From Apoda limacodes (taxonomy: Eukaryota; Arthropoda; Insecta; Lepidoptera; Limacodidae): a stretch of 64,000 nucleotides of DNA. The notes under the pieces are model-generated. The model had not been told where the DNA came from. It saw only the letters and a list, made by a program, of their open reading frames with translations, and did not search any database. Shown here piece after piece: positions 22,551 to 33,157 of the stretch. Numbering within the stretch: the stretch's first letter is position 1; the number at the start of each line of letters is the position of its first letter. Made by a program: the position numbers and the translations under genes. The stretch is from assembly GCA_946406115.1 (NCBI GenBank), contig OX291548.1, positions 4,824,373-4,888,372 on the forward strand. Reading direction: 5' to 3'.

Positions 22551-22920
22551 TTTGTTTGTTTGTTTGTTTGTTTGTTTGTTTGTTTGTTTGTTTGTTTGTT
22601 TGTTTGTTCGTTCGTTCGTTCGTTCGTTCGTTCGTTCGTTCGTTCGTTCGTTCGTTCGTTCGTTCGTTCGTTCGTTCGTTCGTTCGTTCGTTCGTTCGTT
22701 CGTTCGTTCGTTCGTTCGTTCGTTCGTTCGTTCGTTCGTTCGTTCGTTCGTTCGTTCGTTCGTTCGTTCGTTCGTTCGTTCGTTCGTTCGTTCGTTCGTT
22801 CGTTCGTTCGTTCGTTCGTTCGTTCGTTCGTTCGTTCGTTCGTTCGTTCGTTCGTTCGTTCGTTCGTTCGTTCGTTCGTTCGTTCGTTCGTTCGTTCGTT
22901 TGTTTGTTTGTTTGTTTGTT
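22551..22920. repeat. Compound tetranucleotide array (TTTG)14-(TTCG)73-(TTTG)5
   Basis: The run begins as TTTG repeats (22551-22606), becomes 73 uninterrupted TTCG units (22607-22898) and reverts to TTTG. Each TTCG unit carries a CpG. Long open frames in all three plus-strand phases and on the minus strand (SFVR and TNER periodic peptides) are artefacts of the tetranucleotide period. No gene is inferred. Confidence 0.95.
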
Positions 22921-23044
22921 TATAAATAGATCACACTGTGGGGCCGTGGCGAGCACTTTTTTTGTGATGGGTAAAGACTGTTAAATTCGTAAGATGTCAC
23001 TCGCGTTAGGACACGTGACGTGTCTGTCTGACCATTAAAATGCT

Positions 23045-23215
23045 CTATATTTTAGACCAAAATAGGTAGAAGCTTGAATTTTCCACAGAATATGTGTTAT
23101 AAGGGGGCCCCCATACAAGAAACACATTTTCGTTGTTTTTGCTCTCTGAGAAAAAGTATGAACTCTAAAGTATAACAAACAATAAAAACTGGCCAAATGT
23201 AAGACGGGCCCAAGC
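23045..23215 (+). mobile_element. Strongly decayed GGTTCCGTACC-family repeat
   Basis: TAGAAGCTTGAATTTTCCAC, AAGGGGGCCCCCATACAAGA, TTGTTTTTGCTCT and finally AAAACTGGCCAAATGTAAGA preserve the family block order, with an apparently rearranged end. Confidence 0.45.
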
Positions 23216-24340
23216 TATTACTATTTTAAATTACCGGTACAGCGCTGGCTGGTTTTTATTTAAATATTACATTGTATTAATTCAATCAGCTTTTGCTTTC
23301 AATCATTTTGGCTTTTAACTATGTTCACGCAATATTTTAACTTTATGTGCAAAATTAAAAAGATCTCAATTAATTCAAAGTTAAGTCAAAGTTTTTTTAG
23401 GTCATTTTTGTAATAGTAGAAATCGTATATAATATATATATTAGGTCCTATTTTTCGCTATGATTAAAATTTTGATTAATTTACTTAGCGGGCTACAAAG
23501 CTCAATTCCTTAACCTTAATTTTGATATTTTCTTATAGTGGCCTATAAGAAAAAAGGTCAGCCAGACGAATAAAAACATGCTATTATGAGAATCTCGATA
23601 TTTTAGTGAAATGGGCATCAAAAAATTAAAAAAAACTTATTTACTCTGAATATTCCAGATTTAGCTTACTAATTTGTAAATCACCGAAAGTCTGTTTTTG
23701 TAAACTTCAAGTGAAACAGATGGAGACTTTATCCCGAAGAATCTTCTCACTTAGTTATGCTTTCTGAAGTCGAAATTGTTTCATTAGCGGCTCAGTGTTT
23801 AAGTTCCCAGTGAAGCCGGGGAATTTCTACGTTGTTGGCCAGTTTGGCGTAAAATATTGCTTCATAATATAAGATTTATATAACTTCTTTGATGTTCATG
23901 TTTCACTATAGAAACTAGTTTATATTAAACTTGTTTGATGTTTGGTTTCACTATAGATATATGTATATAAAACTTGTTTAACGCTCACTGTGTTACTATA
24001 ATCTAGAATACGTCTAAGTATTATTCCACGGAAACTTATAATCGTGATGAAGAAGTCTCGCATTACCTTTTCCGCTAAGTACCCAAGCTAGTCTTAAAGT
24101 TTAAGTCTTAAAATTGTAATAATGGGCACTTTGCTTAAGAACTCTTCCGATACATTTTAAGGCTTTATGGCGATTTTGGCTCCGTACCCATGGCGTATAT
24201 TTATATATTTAAACTATAATGTTCCTATTATTTTTAACATCTATAGATGAGAAATTTTACTCAATATAGCATAAAATATTTTAACTAGTTTAGTCTTAAG
24301 CGTTAAGACTATCTTTGATCTATAGCCAGAATGATATTGA
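23216..24340. other. AT-rich unique DNA, nothing recognised
   Basis: Only a mild internal redundancy is visible: AACTTCTTTGATGTTCATGT and AACTTGTTTGATGTTTGGTT with CACTATAGA text around 23,880-23,990. That suggests a decayed tandem of about 55-60 bp. Confidence 0.35.
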
Positions 24341-24369
24341 TAAATTATTATTATGAGCGTGCAACAAGT

Positions 24370-24460
24370 AAAGCAATCCCCGGCGATAGTGGGCGGTAAA
24401 CTATTGCGGCCGCCGGGGGCGCCGAGCCGCGCCGCCCACCGCGGCAACTTCACAGGGACT
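24370..24460. other. Isolated GC-rich island, possible exon or CpG patch
   Basis: A roughly 80-base island (CAATCCCCGGCGATAGTGGG, GCGGCCGCCGGGGGCGCCGA) stands out in DNA that is AT-rich for kilobases on both sides. The plus frame gives VGGKLLRPPGAPSRAAHRGN, and the minus strand is also open. A weak donor-like TTG|GTAAAT lies at about 24,482. No family can be named. It might be a host exon, a CpG island or a fragment of a mobile element. Confidence 0.25.
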
Positions 24461-24906
24461 GGAATTGGGAGACACAATATATTGGTAAATCATTATTATT
24501 CTCGAAATAACTTTAAGTATTTAAATAATATGCACAATAGGCATAAGCTTTAAAGACTGAAGGTTTTATTTATTTTCTTCAATGGGACTTTTGTAGATGA
24601 AGGAAAGTTGTGTGTGATTTTTAACAGTAATGATTTACCTGCAATGTCCTTGGATTGGGAAATATTATGTAATGCATATATGTCGTAGGACGAACAGAAA
24701 AAACGGATGATTGCGGAAATCATAGGACGTTTGCAAACACCCATATGATTCGAAAATAAGAATGAGTTTCGTAATCTTCCGAGCTATTTTCAGAATCATT
24801 GCAGAAAACAGAGTTTGGGTTAGGACGGATCGAAATTTGATCGCTGATTGAATGGGATAAGGGACGATTTATAGCATTCGCCGTCTAATTGGTCAATATA
24901 TATCTT

Positions 24907-25216
24907 CAAAAATAACTAGAGTAAGAAAAGTTCGGAAGTGACAAGGCAACTTACTTCGAAATAAGTTATTAGTCATCGTAATCAAAAATAACTGTAGAGT
25001 AAGAAAAGTTCGGAAGTGACAAGGCAACTTACTTCGAAATAAGTTATTAGTCATCGTAATCAAAAATAACTGTAGAGTAAGAAAAGTTCGGAAGTGACAA
25101 GGCAATTTACTTCGAAATAAGTTATTAGTCATCGTAATCAAAAATAACTGTAGAGTAAGAAAAGTTCGGAAATGACAAGGCAACTTACTTCGAAATAAGT
25201 TATTAGTCATCGTAAT
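24907..25216. repeat. 78-bp tandem array, 4 units
   Basis: Units start at 24907, 24983, 25061 and 25139 with CAAAAATAACT(GT)AGAGTAA. The first is 76 bp (two bases missing) and the others 78 bp, with only two or three substitutions between them. Because 78 is divisible by three, the minus strand stays open (repeating peptide with FRSKLPCHFRTFLTL). That is expected of such an array and not evidence for a protein. Confidence 0.9.
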
Positions 25217-25529
25217 CAAGCTTTGTCTTTAGTTCAAATGATTTTTTAAATTAATGTATTACAATAATCTAAACTACGTATTCATTAATACAATAATTTA
25301 ATAAATGTATTAAAATAGCTTGTTTTTAACTGACAACCTAACAAATCAGTTTTTTTTTAATAACATAAACATTATTAAAATAATCATTCGTAAATCCACT
25401 ACATTTTGTGCCTCATAAAAACGACATACAAATCAAAAAATGGTTCTTAAAATATTTGTCTTGCTTTACATAAAATACGTTAGTTAAGCTTAACAATATG
25501 GTAAAATTATAAGAACAAACTCCTGTTTT

Positions 25530-25635
25530 ATGCAAATTTGGCGTCACAGTACTATCAGCTTGATTTATGTGTGCAGCACAAAACGTTGCACAACTTGCAC
25601 AAAATGTACATGGAAAATATCCACATTAAATTTAT
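25530..25635 (+). repeat. Short interspersed repeat, copy 2 of 2
   Basis: It aligns with 21,817-21,905: GCAAATTTGGCGTCACAGTA, TTGATTTATGTGTGCAGCAC, ACATGGAAAATATCCACATT. The family is unassigned. It may be part of an old DNA element or LINE UTR. Confidence 0.45.
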
Positions 25636-26059
25636 TTTTACTGATAATTTACAATAAATTGTTAAGTTTAATTTACATGTCGGTCGGTAGTTGGTTACAC
25701 GTAACACATGATAAATTGAAAGACTCGTTAGAAGGGTCAGCAAATGTGATCCTAATTTTTCACTCAACTGAATGAACTTCTAACGAATACAACGATATTA
25801 TAATAATTTAAATGACGTTTTCAGATTTTAATTTCATTTAATCTAAGAATATTAAATGCCATAGTTAAATAAAAACATATGAGATGTATCTTTTGAACGC
25901 CATAGTTAGATTAAAATATACGAGATGTATTCGTAGCTTTATGTCTTACTATAATTCGGTAAGCATATACTTACCTAATAAGTAATTGAATAGATAAAAT
26001 AAATAAATAAATATGACTGGACATATCATACAGAGTGGAAAGGCCTTTTCCGCGATGCA

Positions 26060-26530
26060 ATTCTACAGAGCAGCATTCTTTTAATACGCAAAAGTGCAAA
26101 AACGAGGGTAATGTTTGTATTTGTCTATGTATGTTTAAATCTTTGGCGCATCGTTTAGCCTAAACGGCTGGATGGATTTTGGTTAATTAAATGTTATAGG
26201 CTACATACTTACCTTAAAACAAAGATGGTAATATAAAAAAATAAAAATATATATCGAATAAAATACGTTTAGTTTGTTATCAAATGCAAGAAGTCGATGG
26301 ACACATTCCTAACATATAAAATTAATTTATGACCTAAGCATAAGAAAAATATAACCATAAGCTGCGTAAATCTTGAGGAAATAATCAAAAAATTAAAACT
26401 TTAAAAAAAAATGCATTAAATAAAATAACTTTTGCATTTATATTTACGTAATTATAATATAAGTATGGACAGTATACATCCCACGGCGATAACTAAATGC
26501 AGCGCGGGCGGAGCCGCGAAAAAATCTTGC
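26060..26530 (+). mobile_element. Decayed Helitron-like element
   Basis: The right end has CCACGGCGATAACTAAATGC followed by AGCGCGGGCGGAGCCGCGAA, the plus-strand form of the GC hairpin near the Helitron-like 3' end. A related interior (GTGCAAAAACGAGGGTAATG, CCTAAACGGCTGGATGGATT) lies 300-400 bases upstream. The ends are not resolved. Confidence 0.45.
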
Positions 26531-26726
26531 AATAAATAATAAACAAGCCTAAACAATGCTACTAATAAATTCAATTAATAGGTTACAAATAGCTGATGAA
26601 TATTAAAAATTAAACTAAAACAAAATTAAGTATATCATAGTGTAGTAATAAACAGATGTTAACGTTACAAGTTACCAAACTTACCAACTCGTACGAGTTT
26701 AGCTTAGAATATTTACCTTTACCAAA

Positions 26727-26863
26727 AAAAGTTATTAGATTTCTGAAGGGTCGGCAACGTGCGGGTGATGCCCTTGGTGTTGTAAGCGTCCATAGGCTAC
26801 GGTGACCGCTTACCATCAGGCGGGCCGTAGGCTCGTTTGCCACCTTAGTGGTATATAAAAAAA
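26727..26863 (+). mobile_element. LINE 3'-tail fragment, A-tailed
   Basis: AAGTTATTAGATTTCTGAAG, GGTCGGCAACGTGCGGGTGA, TTACCATCAGGCGGGCCGTA and CCACCTTAGTGGTATATAAA with an A run: the last 130 bases of the jockey-type LINE. Short 5'-truncated insertions like this are typical of the family. Confidence 0.88.
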
Positions 26864-27614
26864 ACCTTTAAGTGAGAAGCTCGGCAACCATCAGTCAATG
26901 TTCCGTACTAGCATGTGTTGATGTATCGTTTAGCAACCAGTTTAGATTTACGGTTTCTTCAATATTGCTGATAAAAATGATTTCAGATTTTTTTGCTTTT
27001 CAGTGTTTTAGCAAACAACTTTTTTTTTTCTCTTAATCTCTTATTGATTGGGTGTTTGGCTGATTGTTAAAACAGAAAACTAATTGAAGAGTGAGATTTG
27101 CGGAGTGAAGAGATTGTATATGGACAGCTTCGTGAAATCGGCCTTTAGTTCAGCAAGCAGGATCACTTTTAACTGAGCCACCAAGGTAATAAATGAGTTG
27201 TTATCAGATATTTAATTAAAATAATGTAACATGTATGGTGTAAAATCTTTATTGCTTACTAAGAATTACATACATTCCTTAAATTAAATTACATTAAATA
27301 CAATTTAAGGTACATTTATGCTGCATTATCCTTTAAATATCATCCCAATCCAATCTAATAAATAAGTCGGTTGCGTTATTTCATGTTAGAAATTCACTGT
27401 TGCAAATAAAAATTGGCCATGTGTTTTCACACGGCCAATTTTGAGCAGAGGTCCCCACGACTAACGAATCATTAAGGGACAAACATTTCTCTCGGACGTC
27501 TAAGCGCTGAATGATGGCGCAAGGTCATGTCAGCATCTTGCGACTGATAGTGTGTACTCTTCAGAGTAAATTTTTTATTAAGTTAACCAGTGCCAGCCAC
27601 GGCTAAAGAGATTA
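26864..27614. other. AT-rich unique DNA with one hairpin
   Basis: No gene was recognised. A hairpin at about 27,407-27,440 pairs AAAATTGGCCATGTG with CACACGGCCAATTTT with a small bulge. A segment near 27,090 (GAGTGAGATTTGCGGAGTGA) resembles one near 58,237. Confidence 0.35.
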
Positions 27615-27966
27615 CTATTCGCGGCGCTACATACAAACGAATTTTCCACTTATTTTTGACATTTACAAATCAAACACTATGAAATTTTCAAGATGTGCTC
27701 TAGTATTAAATATCTAGGTTTGCAGTGTGCTAGTTTTCTAATAAATTATAAATTTTAAAAGCTATGCAAGATTCTAGTTTTTCAATCAGATGATCTCAAA
27801 TATAATTTAATGTAAATAAAAACTTTTTTTAGGAATTTGGAAAACCAGAGACGTAGATATTCGGCTTAAGATCATGCCTACATAATTTCATAGTATTTAA
27901 TCAGTAAGTGTCCAAAATAAATAGGAAATTGGTTGTATGAAACACGCTGCTAGGCGCCGCGAATCG
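27615..27966. mobile_element. 352-bp MITE with long terminal inverted repeats and TA flanks
   Basis: The left end CTATTCGCGGCGCTACATAC matches the reverse complement of the right end GGCGCCGCGAATCG. The imperfect inverted match continues inward for roughly 100 bases, including CACTATGAAATTTTC against its counterpart near 27,885. TA lies at 27613-27614 and 27967-27968. There is no ORF, so it is non-autonomous. Confidence 0.65.
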
Positions 27967-27968
27967 TA

Positions 27969-28996
27969 TCCCCACAAGTATGTATCCCATAATATGAAAT
28001 CATAAGTTTTATTTATTTAACACAGAGAAAAAAATGCAAACGTTTGAAGCACACACTTGTCTGAAAATCTGTGTCCGCCCGAATTAAGTAGATAGGAGAT
28101 GACGGTAATACGGAGCGGTGACCCTATTCTATTATTGGGAACCGCCGGACGATAGTGCGGGCGCGCGATAACGAAATGTAACGTGAAAGGTTCGCACTTT
28201 GTACGGTTTCCAATTACACTAATAACAATTTCTTTTTTACAACTGAGTTAAGGCGTCTTAGCTGTCATATTAACTATTGAGTTATACCGTACGTAGTTAC
28301 TATTACAGGTTTATTGTGTTATGTTAAATACCGTGATAACTTCATTGGGGTTTTGAATACTTACATTCAATAGTAAATTATTATTCAATGGAATATAAAA
28401 GCCATTGAATATAAAAGAAATTGTGGCCCAATATAATTCGTATATCAGAAACGATATGCAAATAAATAAAAGCAATGTCGGGCGTGATTAGTCTATGGAT
28501 AGGTGATCACGTTGTGATCTCGTAACACATTTTTTGCGCTTTTCCGAGCTTCGAAGGGTGCTTTAAGCAGTTGAAAGTGGCTGTTTTCGTAAGACAGTAG
28601 TCGTCAAGCCAAGTCGGAAGCTTAATGGATGACTTCAAAATTCTAAGTCACATTTACTAATTCACACTAGGCCAGTGCAGTAAACAATGACCTAAGCCTC
28701 GTTTCTCCAAGGATAGGCTTGTGGCTCTGCATTTAGCAAAAGAACGGCTTACATACTTCGTCCGCTTTTAAAGAAAGCTTTTGACTGTTAATGGCTTTAC
28801 ATACAAAACTATCGGTATTCTCATACAAATATATTCATTTTTCTTTCCCTTTTGATGCGCAATTCATAATTTTTATACATTAAGCTTCAAAAATTACGGA
28901 TTTCCACTAGTTTAATTTCCCGAATGCTAACCGGTGGCTGGAACACACCTTTATGTGGAGGACAGTTTCTTTGTACCAACCAATTTAATAATGTTT
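27969..28996. other. No gene seen; one GC-richer patch
   Basis: At about 28,080-28,210 the base composition rises (GGAACCGCCGGACGATAGTG, CGGGCGCGCGATAACG) without an ORF of note or splice-flanked frame. Confidence 0.35.
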
Positions 28997-29262
28997 CAGG
29001 AACTCTGAAATAAAATTTAATAATACTATATCCAAACACATTTCAGGCATTCTGATATAAAAAACATAGCAATACTATTTCTATATACCTTTCAGACAGT
29101 CTTTAATAAAATCATAATAATATTATTTCAATACGCTGTTCAGGCATTCTGTAATAAAATATAAAAGTAAGTATTTATTCTATACCATTTTTAAAATAAA
29201 CATAATATTACATATAAACTATTTCTATACACCTTTCAGGTATTCTGAAATTAAAAATTATT
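28997..29262. repeat. Degenerate 48-bp tandem array, about 5.5 units
   Basis: Units open with TTTCAGGCATTCTG-type text at 28997, 29044, 29093, 29141 and 29237. The spacings are 47, 49, 48 and 96 (two units with a decayed join). Each ends with CTATTTCTATA(T/C)ACCTTT. The divergence indicates an old array. Confidence 0.7.
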
Positions 29263-31159
29263 ATGATGTAGAAATTACTATTTTTTATATATTTATTTTC
29301 TTAAAATTCCTTGTACGGATGTTACAGAATTGAAGTCAACAATATTTAAATCCCTAAAATATTCTAGTTTCTACAAACAGCAGCCCATATGATAGTAAGT
29401 AATGCCTGCCCAGTATGTGGCTGTTTTATTGCGCACGTTTCACCTGAGAAATAATGGAAACGTAAGTCAACCTAAATTCCGTCACGGTAGGAGTCCGGGT
29501 TAAAGTAAATTTCCTCAGGTTCCGCCCAAATAGTGGCACACCGCTCTTATCGCCTTAGTATGTGCCGACACGCAATATTGCATTTCATTTACTTGTTTCA
29601 CTTCAGTTACACCTTTAATTTGAATTCCTTGAATAGTTTAGATTTAAGACTAAAGAGGGCACGCATGAATTACATCAAACTTACTTAATAATGATAAAAG
29701 TGCTTTATGATACAAGTGAGCTAGGCTGCTCATTACAGGCGAGTTTTAAGATGCAGCTGAGTGTGTATTGAACAGAGCTCAGGAGTGTAATACGACTGTT
29801 TTCAACATACTTGTAAAAAGTTAATATTTAATTGAATCTTAGAATGTTGATAGGCTTTTAACAGTCACGTTGTATATATTGAAAAAAAAAAAACTTAGTT
29901 CATAGCCATACTATAATAATGGTCATTACTGCACAAATGCGTAATGAACTCTATTAAGATTCTGAAAATGCTTTATGAGCGAGTGTGTTGAAAAAATAAT
30001 TATTACGCAATATTAAATTTATTGCGGTGAAATGTATTTTTCTAAGCATTAAAGATAATTAATATAAGAATTACGTTTTGATTTTTGTTATTGCATTTAA
30101 CCAGCAACAAAAACGCACTATATATAATGTTTATCATATTAATAAACAAAAAAAATATGTAATTTATTTTTTTACCTTTTAGATCTGATATATATTTCAG
30201 CTAAGTAAACTGAATGACTGATATATCAAGCCACAGCCTAAACAACTTAGTATAGAGACTTGAAATTTTGCATAAAGGTTTCTGTTATTACTTAGGTGAG
30301 CAAAATCCTTTGCAAAGGATTTTGCAAAAATCATCCACTAATAAGGGTTGGAAATTTGTTTGGAAATCCATTATTTTTGAAGTTTAATGCATAAAAATTG
30401 GTATTTAAATTTAAATTAAGATTTATGTGCCTTAACGTCTTTGGAAAATCATTCCCTAAAAATAAGGAATGAAAATTTAGTTTTTTTTTGTGTCTAGAGA
30501 CTTGAAATTTTGTGCAGAGGTTTCTGTTATAACGTATAGTCTAATCAAATTAGAAAACGAAAAAACATTAGTAGAGTTTTAAATTTTTATTGTCCCTATC
30601 GATACTTGTTGCGCTCGCGCCGCCATCTTAGAAAATATATCAAATATATAAATATATGGAGTGGTGTATGCAAAAACTGTTACTTATTAAATTTTCTATA
30701 AAAAAGCTAATATATATATATATAATAATTATGGATCTCCAATACAATCTGATATTGAAAGGATTTTTTTTTATATTTTTGCTTTCGATATACAGTTTTG
30801 TTTCTGTTTACTTCAAAATCGTTTAAAAACGTATTCCGTGACTCTATCATGAGTAAGAAAGACCGAGAGAGACGGTGAGAAAGAGAGAGAGAGAAAGAGA
30901 GAAGAGCAGAGAAAATGAAGAGGCAGATGCATTATATTATGATGTGTAGGGCGGAACGTCTTTCGGGGGTGGTGTAATTGTTGGGGAAAACTCATACCCA
31001 CGTTACACATTAGCCTATCATCGTGGCGTCTGATTCCGATAAATACTTACACAAGTTATCCTGCGTAGTTTATTTAATTATTATAAAATAACATACAGTT
31101 TTATTTATTATCATATAATTCTATCACTATGGAAATATTCTCTTAAATTTATGTTTTTA
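29263..31159. other. AT-rich DNA, simple repeats only
   Basis: No gene. A sentence-like internal repeat is visible: GAGACTTGAAATTTTGCATA AAGGTTTCTGTTAT near 30,255 and GAGACTTGAAATTTTGTGCA GAGGTTTCTGTTAT near 30,497, about 240 bases apart. This is an old duplication or two repeat copies. A purine-rich GA tract lies at about 30,857-30,910. Confidence 0.4.
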
Positions 31160-31424
31160 CTAGCATTTGCCCGCGGTTCCACCCGTCCTTAATTCGGTTA
31201 TCGTCATAGGATTTCAACGGCAACTCCTCAATTATAGAAAACAACCGACTCACATTTGACGTTTTCGAGTAAACTTTGTCCTTTCTCGGGACTCAAACTA
31301 TCCCAAATTTCAAATTAAATTCTTATGGTACAGCGGTTTAAGCGTGATGAGGTAATACAAAAAGATCGCCAGGCAGACAGATAGACAGACAGAGTTATTT
31401 TCGCATTTTTATTATTAGTATGGA
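31160..31424 (-). mobile_element. Short Helitron-like element with CTAG end
   Basis: On the minus strand it starts TCCATACTAATAATAA and ends GCGGGCAAATGCTAG. Host A lies at 31159 and T at 31425 on the plus strand, which is the A/T insertion of Helitrons. The GC hairpin region near the 3' end is partly decayed. At 265 bp it is half the length of the 655-1185 copy and shares its CTCCTCAATTATAGAAAA and AGCGGTTTAAGCGTGATGAG-type blocks. Confidence 0.65.
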
Positions 31425-32210
31425 TTTTAACTTGATGATTTTGATATCTATTTTCATTTTATCCGCAGGTTAGCAACTAATAATATTTTTTGACTGTTTA
31501 TGAATAAGTTTGTCCTTTATATTTCAATTCTTCAAACTCAGATAGAAAGAATATAATTAAAAAGAAAACGCTTTTTGACAAAATACAGACAGAAAAATAC
31601 GAAAAAAAATTAAAGATATATTTAAAACGGAAGAAAGTAAAGTTTGTCGAAAATGTATTTACCGGAATCCAGTGGTCGCTAAGGATGCCAATTTGAACTT
31701 GTAACGAGGTTCGCCGCAGCCCCGGGCGCAATTAAAACTTCACAGATCCGTTACTGAGAGCCTTAACTTCATTGAAGCCTGTAAAAGCCTAATAGTTTTA
31801 GCCGTACTTTGCTATCCAAGTCATATAGTTTTTGTAGGCAGTGTTATTAACTCATTAAAGTTCTTTGAGATTTGAACAATCGCAACTGTTTTGCTTTTTG
31901 TAATAGATAACTTTTGAATGAAGAAAATTTGGAGATTATATTTAAAAATATGAAAAACAGAAACTGCAAAGCCCACTCAAAAAGTCACAAATAAACCTAC
32001 CACAGATGAAACATTAAGCTATGTATTTTCTTCTCGTTTAAGTGGCATGTCAAAAACATGCAGTAAGATGACTACCTAATATTTTTTGCAGCCCTTACGA
32101 CTACGGATTTATGCAGCCCTGGTATGTTCAACAATATCACAAACACACACAGCTTATATACTCACATAAAAATAATCTTTCTTCGTTTATGACTCTTTGA
32201 AGACTTGTTT
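31425..32210. other. AT-rich unique DNA, nothing recognised
   Basis: No gene or repeat was recognised. A short GC patch (CGCAGCCCCGGGCGCAAT) lies near 31,715. Confidence 0.35.
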
Positions 32211-32284
32211 GTCGTGATAGCTCAATTTGGTAAAGCACATACGTCACTGTCAGTATTGTTGCAGGTTCGAGTCCTGGCTCAAGG
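32211..32284 (+). other. tRNA-like sequence, probably SINE head or tRNA pseudogene
   Basis: Pol III A-box-like TAGCTCAATTTGGTAAAGCA and B box GGTTCGAGTCC are present with a foldable T arm (CAGG / CCTG). The acceptor ends (GTCGTGA against CTCAAGG) do not pair, so it is not a functional tRNA. No SINE body follows. Confidence 0.5.
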
Positions 32285-33042
32285 ATAATCTTTTGACTGC
32301 GTATTTGTTATCAAAATGTATACTCGTATTTACATTGATTATATTTAATCCCTATTTAATTAGATTAATTTATGACTTTGAAGTATTAGTTGTGTAATCA
32401 AACCATAAGCCGTAATCAAACATTCCACGAGGTACGGAGGTAATCTGACTAAACATATATGACTGACATGCGTTGTTAATTATATTCGAAATTAATACCA
32501 GTTAGCTTTGTGGAGATATCAACAGGCAGATTTAACACCGAGTTGATGACTAATGTAATCAAATTAATATAGTGAATGTGTATTTTACTAGTGTACCTAT
32601 GTATATGTTGACCTTATCTTTAAGTGTTCCGAAAGTAAAACACCGGAGCCAAATTGTAAAAATGAGGGGGACAAATTTTCGTTACGTGGCTTTAATTCAT
32701 TCTTATCTAACTAAGGATTCTAATAAAATTTTGCAGACACAACTTTTCTTTATGTATAGGGTATTTTTGTCCACACTATACATCGTAAAGAATAGTATAT
32801 CTTATGTAGACTAAAGTACACTTTAGTAGTGGAGATAAGAAAAAAAGATGTGTTACATAAAACTGAGTAATAATTTCTTGCCGCATTAATAAAAATACAC
32901 TGAAGGTTTTTCTTAACCAAATCTTAGCTTTCCCATTAACACACTACAAAAACACTTGAAGCACCCTTCAACTAACATAATTAAATTTTTTAAAAGCTTT
33001 CACAACGAAATTACAAGCGAGATTCAAATAAACGACAGTTAA
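32285..33042. other. AT-rich unique DNA, nothing recognised
   Basis: An 80-codon plus frame near 32,572 has no recognisable motif and no start context that would support it. Confidence 0.35.
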
Positions 33043-33157
33043 GGGTCGGCAACGCGCGAGGGATGACCCAGGTGTTGCAAGTGTCCATAGGCTGCGTTTA
33101 CGCGTACCATTAGGCGGACTGCAAGCTTGTTTGCCGTCTAAGTGGTATAAAAAAAAG
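33043..33157 (+). mobile_element. LINE 3'-tail fragment, A-tailed
   Basis: AGGGTCGGCAACGCGCGAGG, GTTGCAAGTGTCCATAGGCT, CGTACCATTAGGCGGACTGC and GTGGTATAAAAAAAAG. These are the last 115 bases of the jockey-type LINE. Confidence 0.85.

Noticed and set aside
22515..22984. Four long ORFs (127-144 codons) with SFVR/TNER periodic peptides
   Set aside because: They are the translation of a tetranucleotide array, open in every plus-strand phase and on the minus strand; no start context, no domain.
24907..25216. CRISPR-like array of repeats
   Set aside because: Units are contiguous, without spacers, and the window is eukaryotic.
24893..25219. 108-codon minus ORF with repeating FRSKLPCHFRTFLTL
   Set aside because: Produced by the 78-bp tandem array; no supporting flanks.
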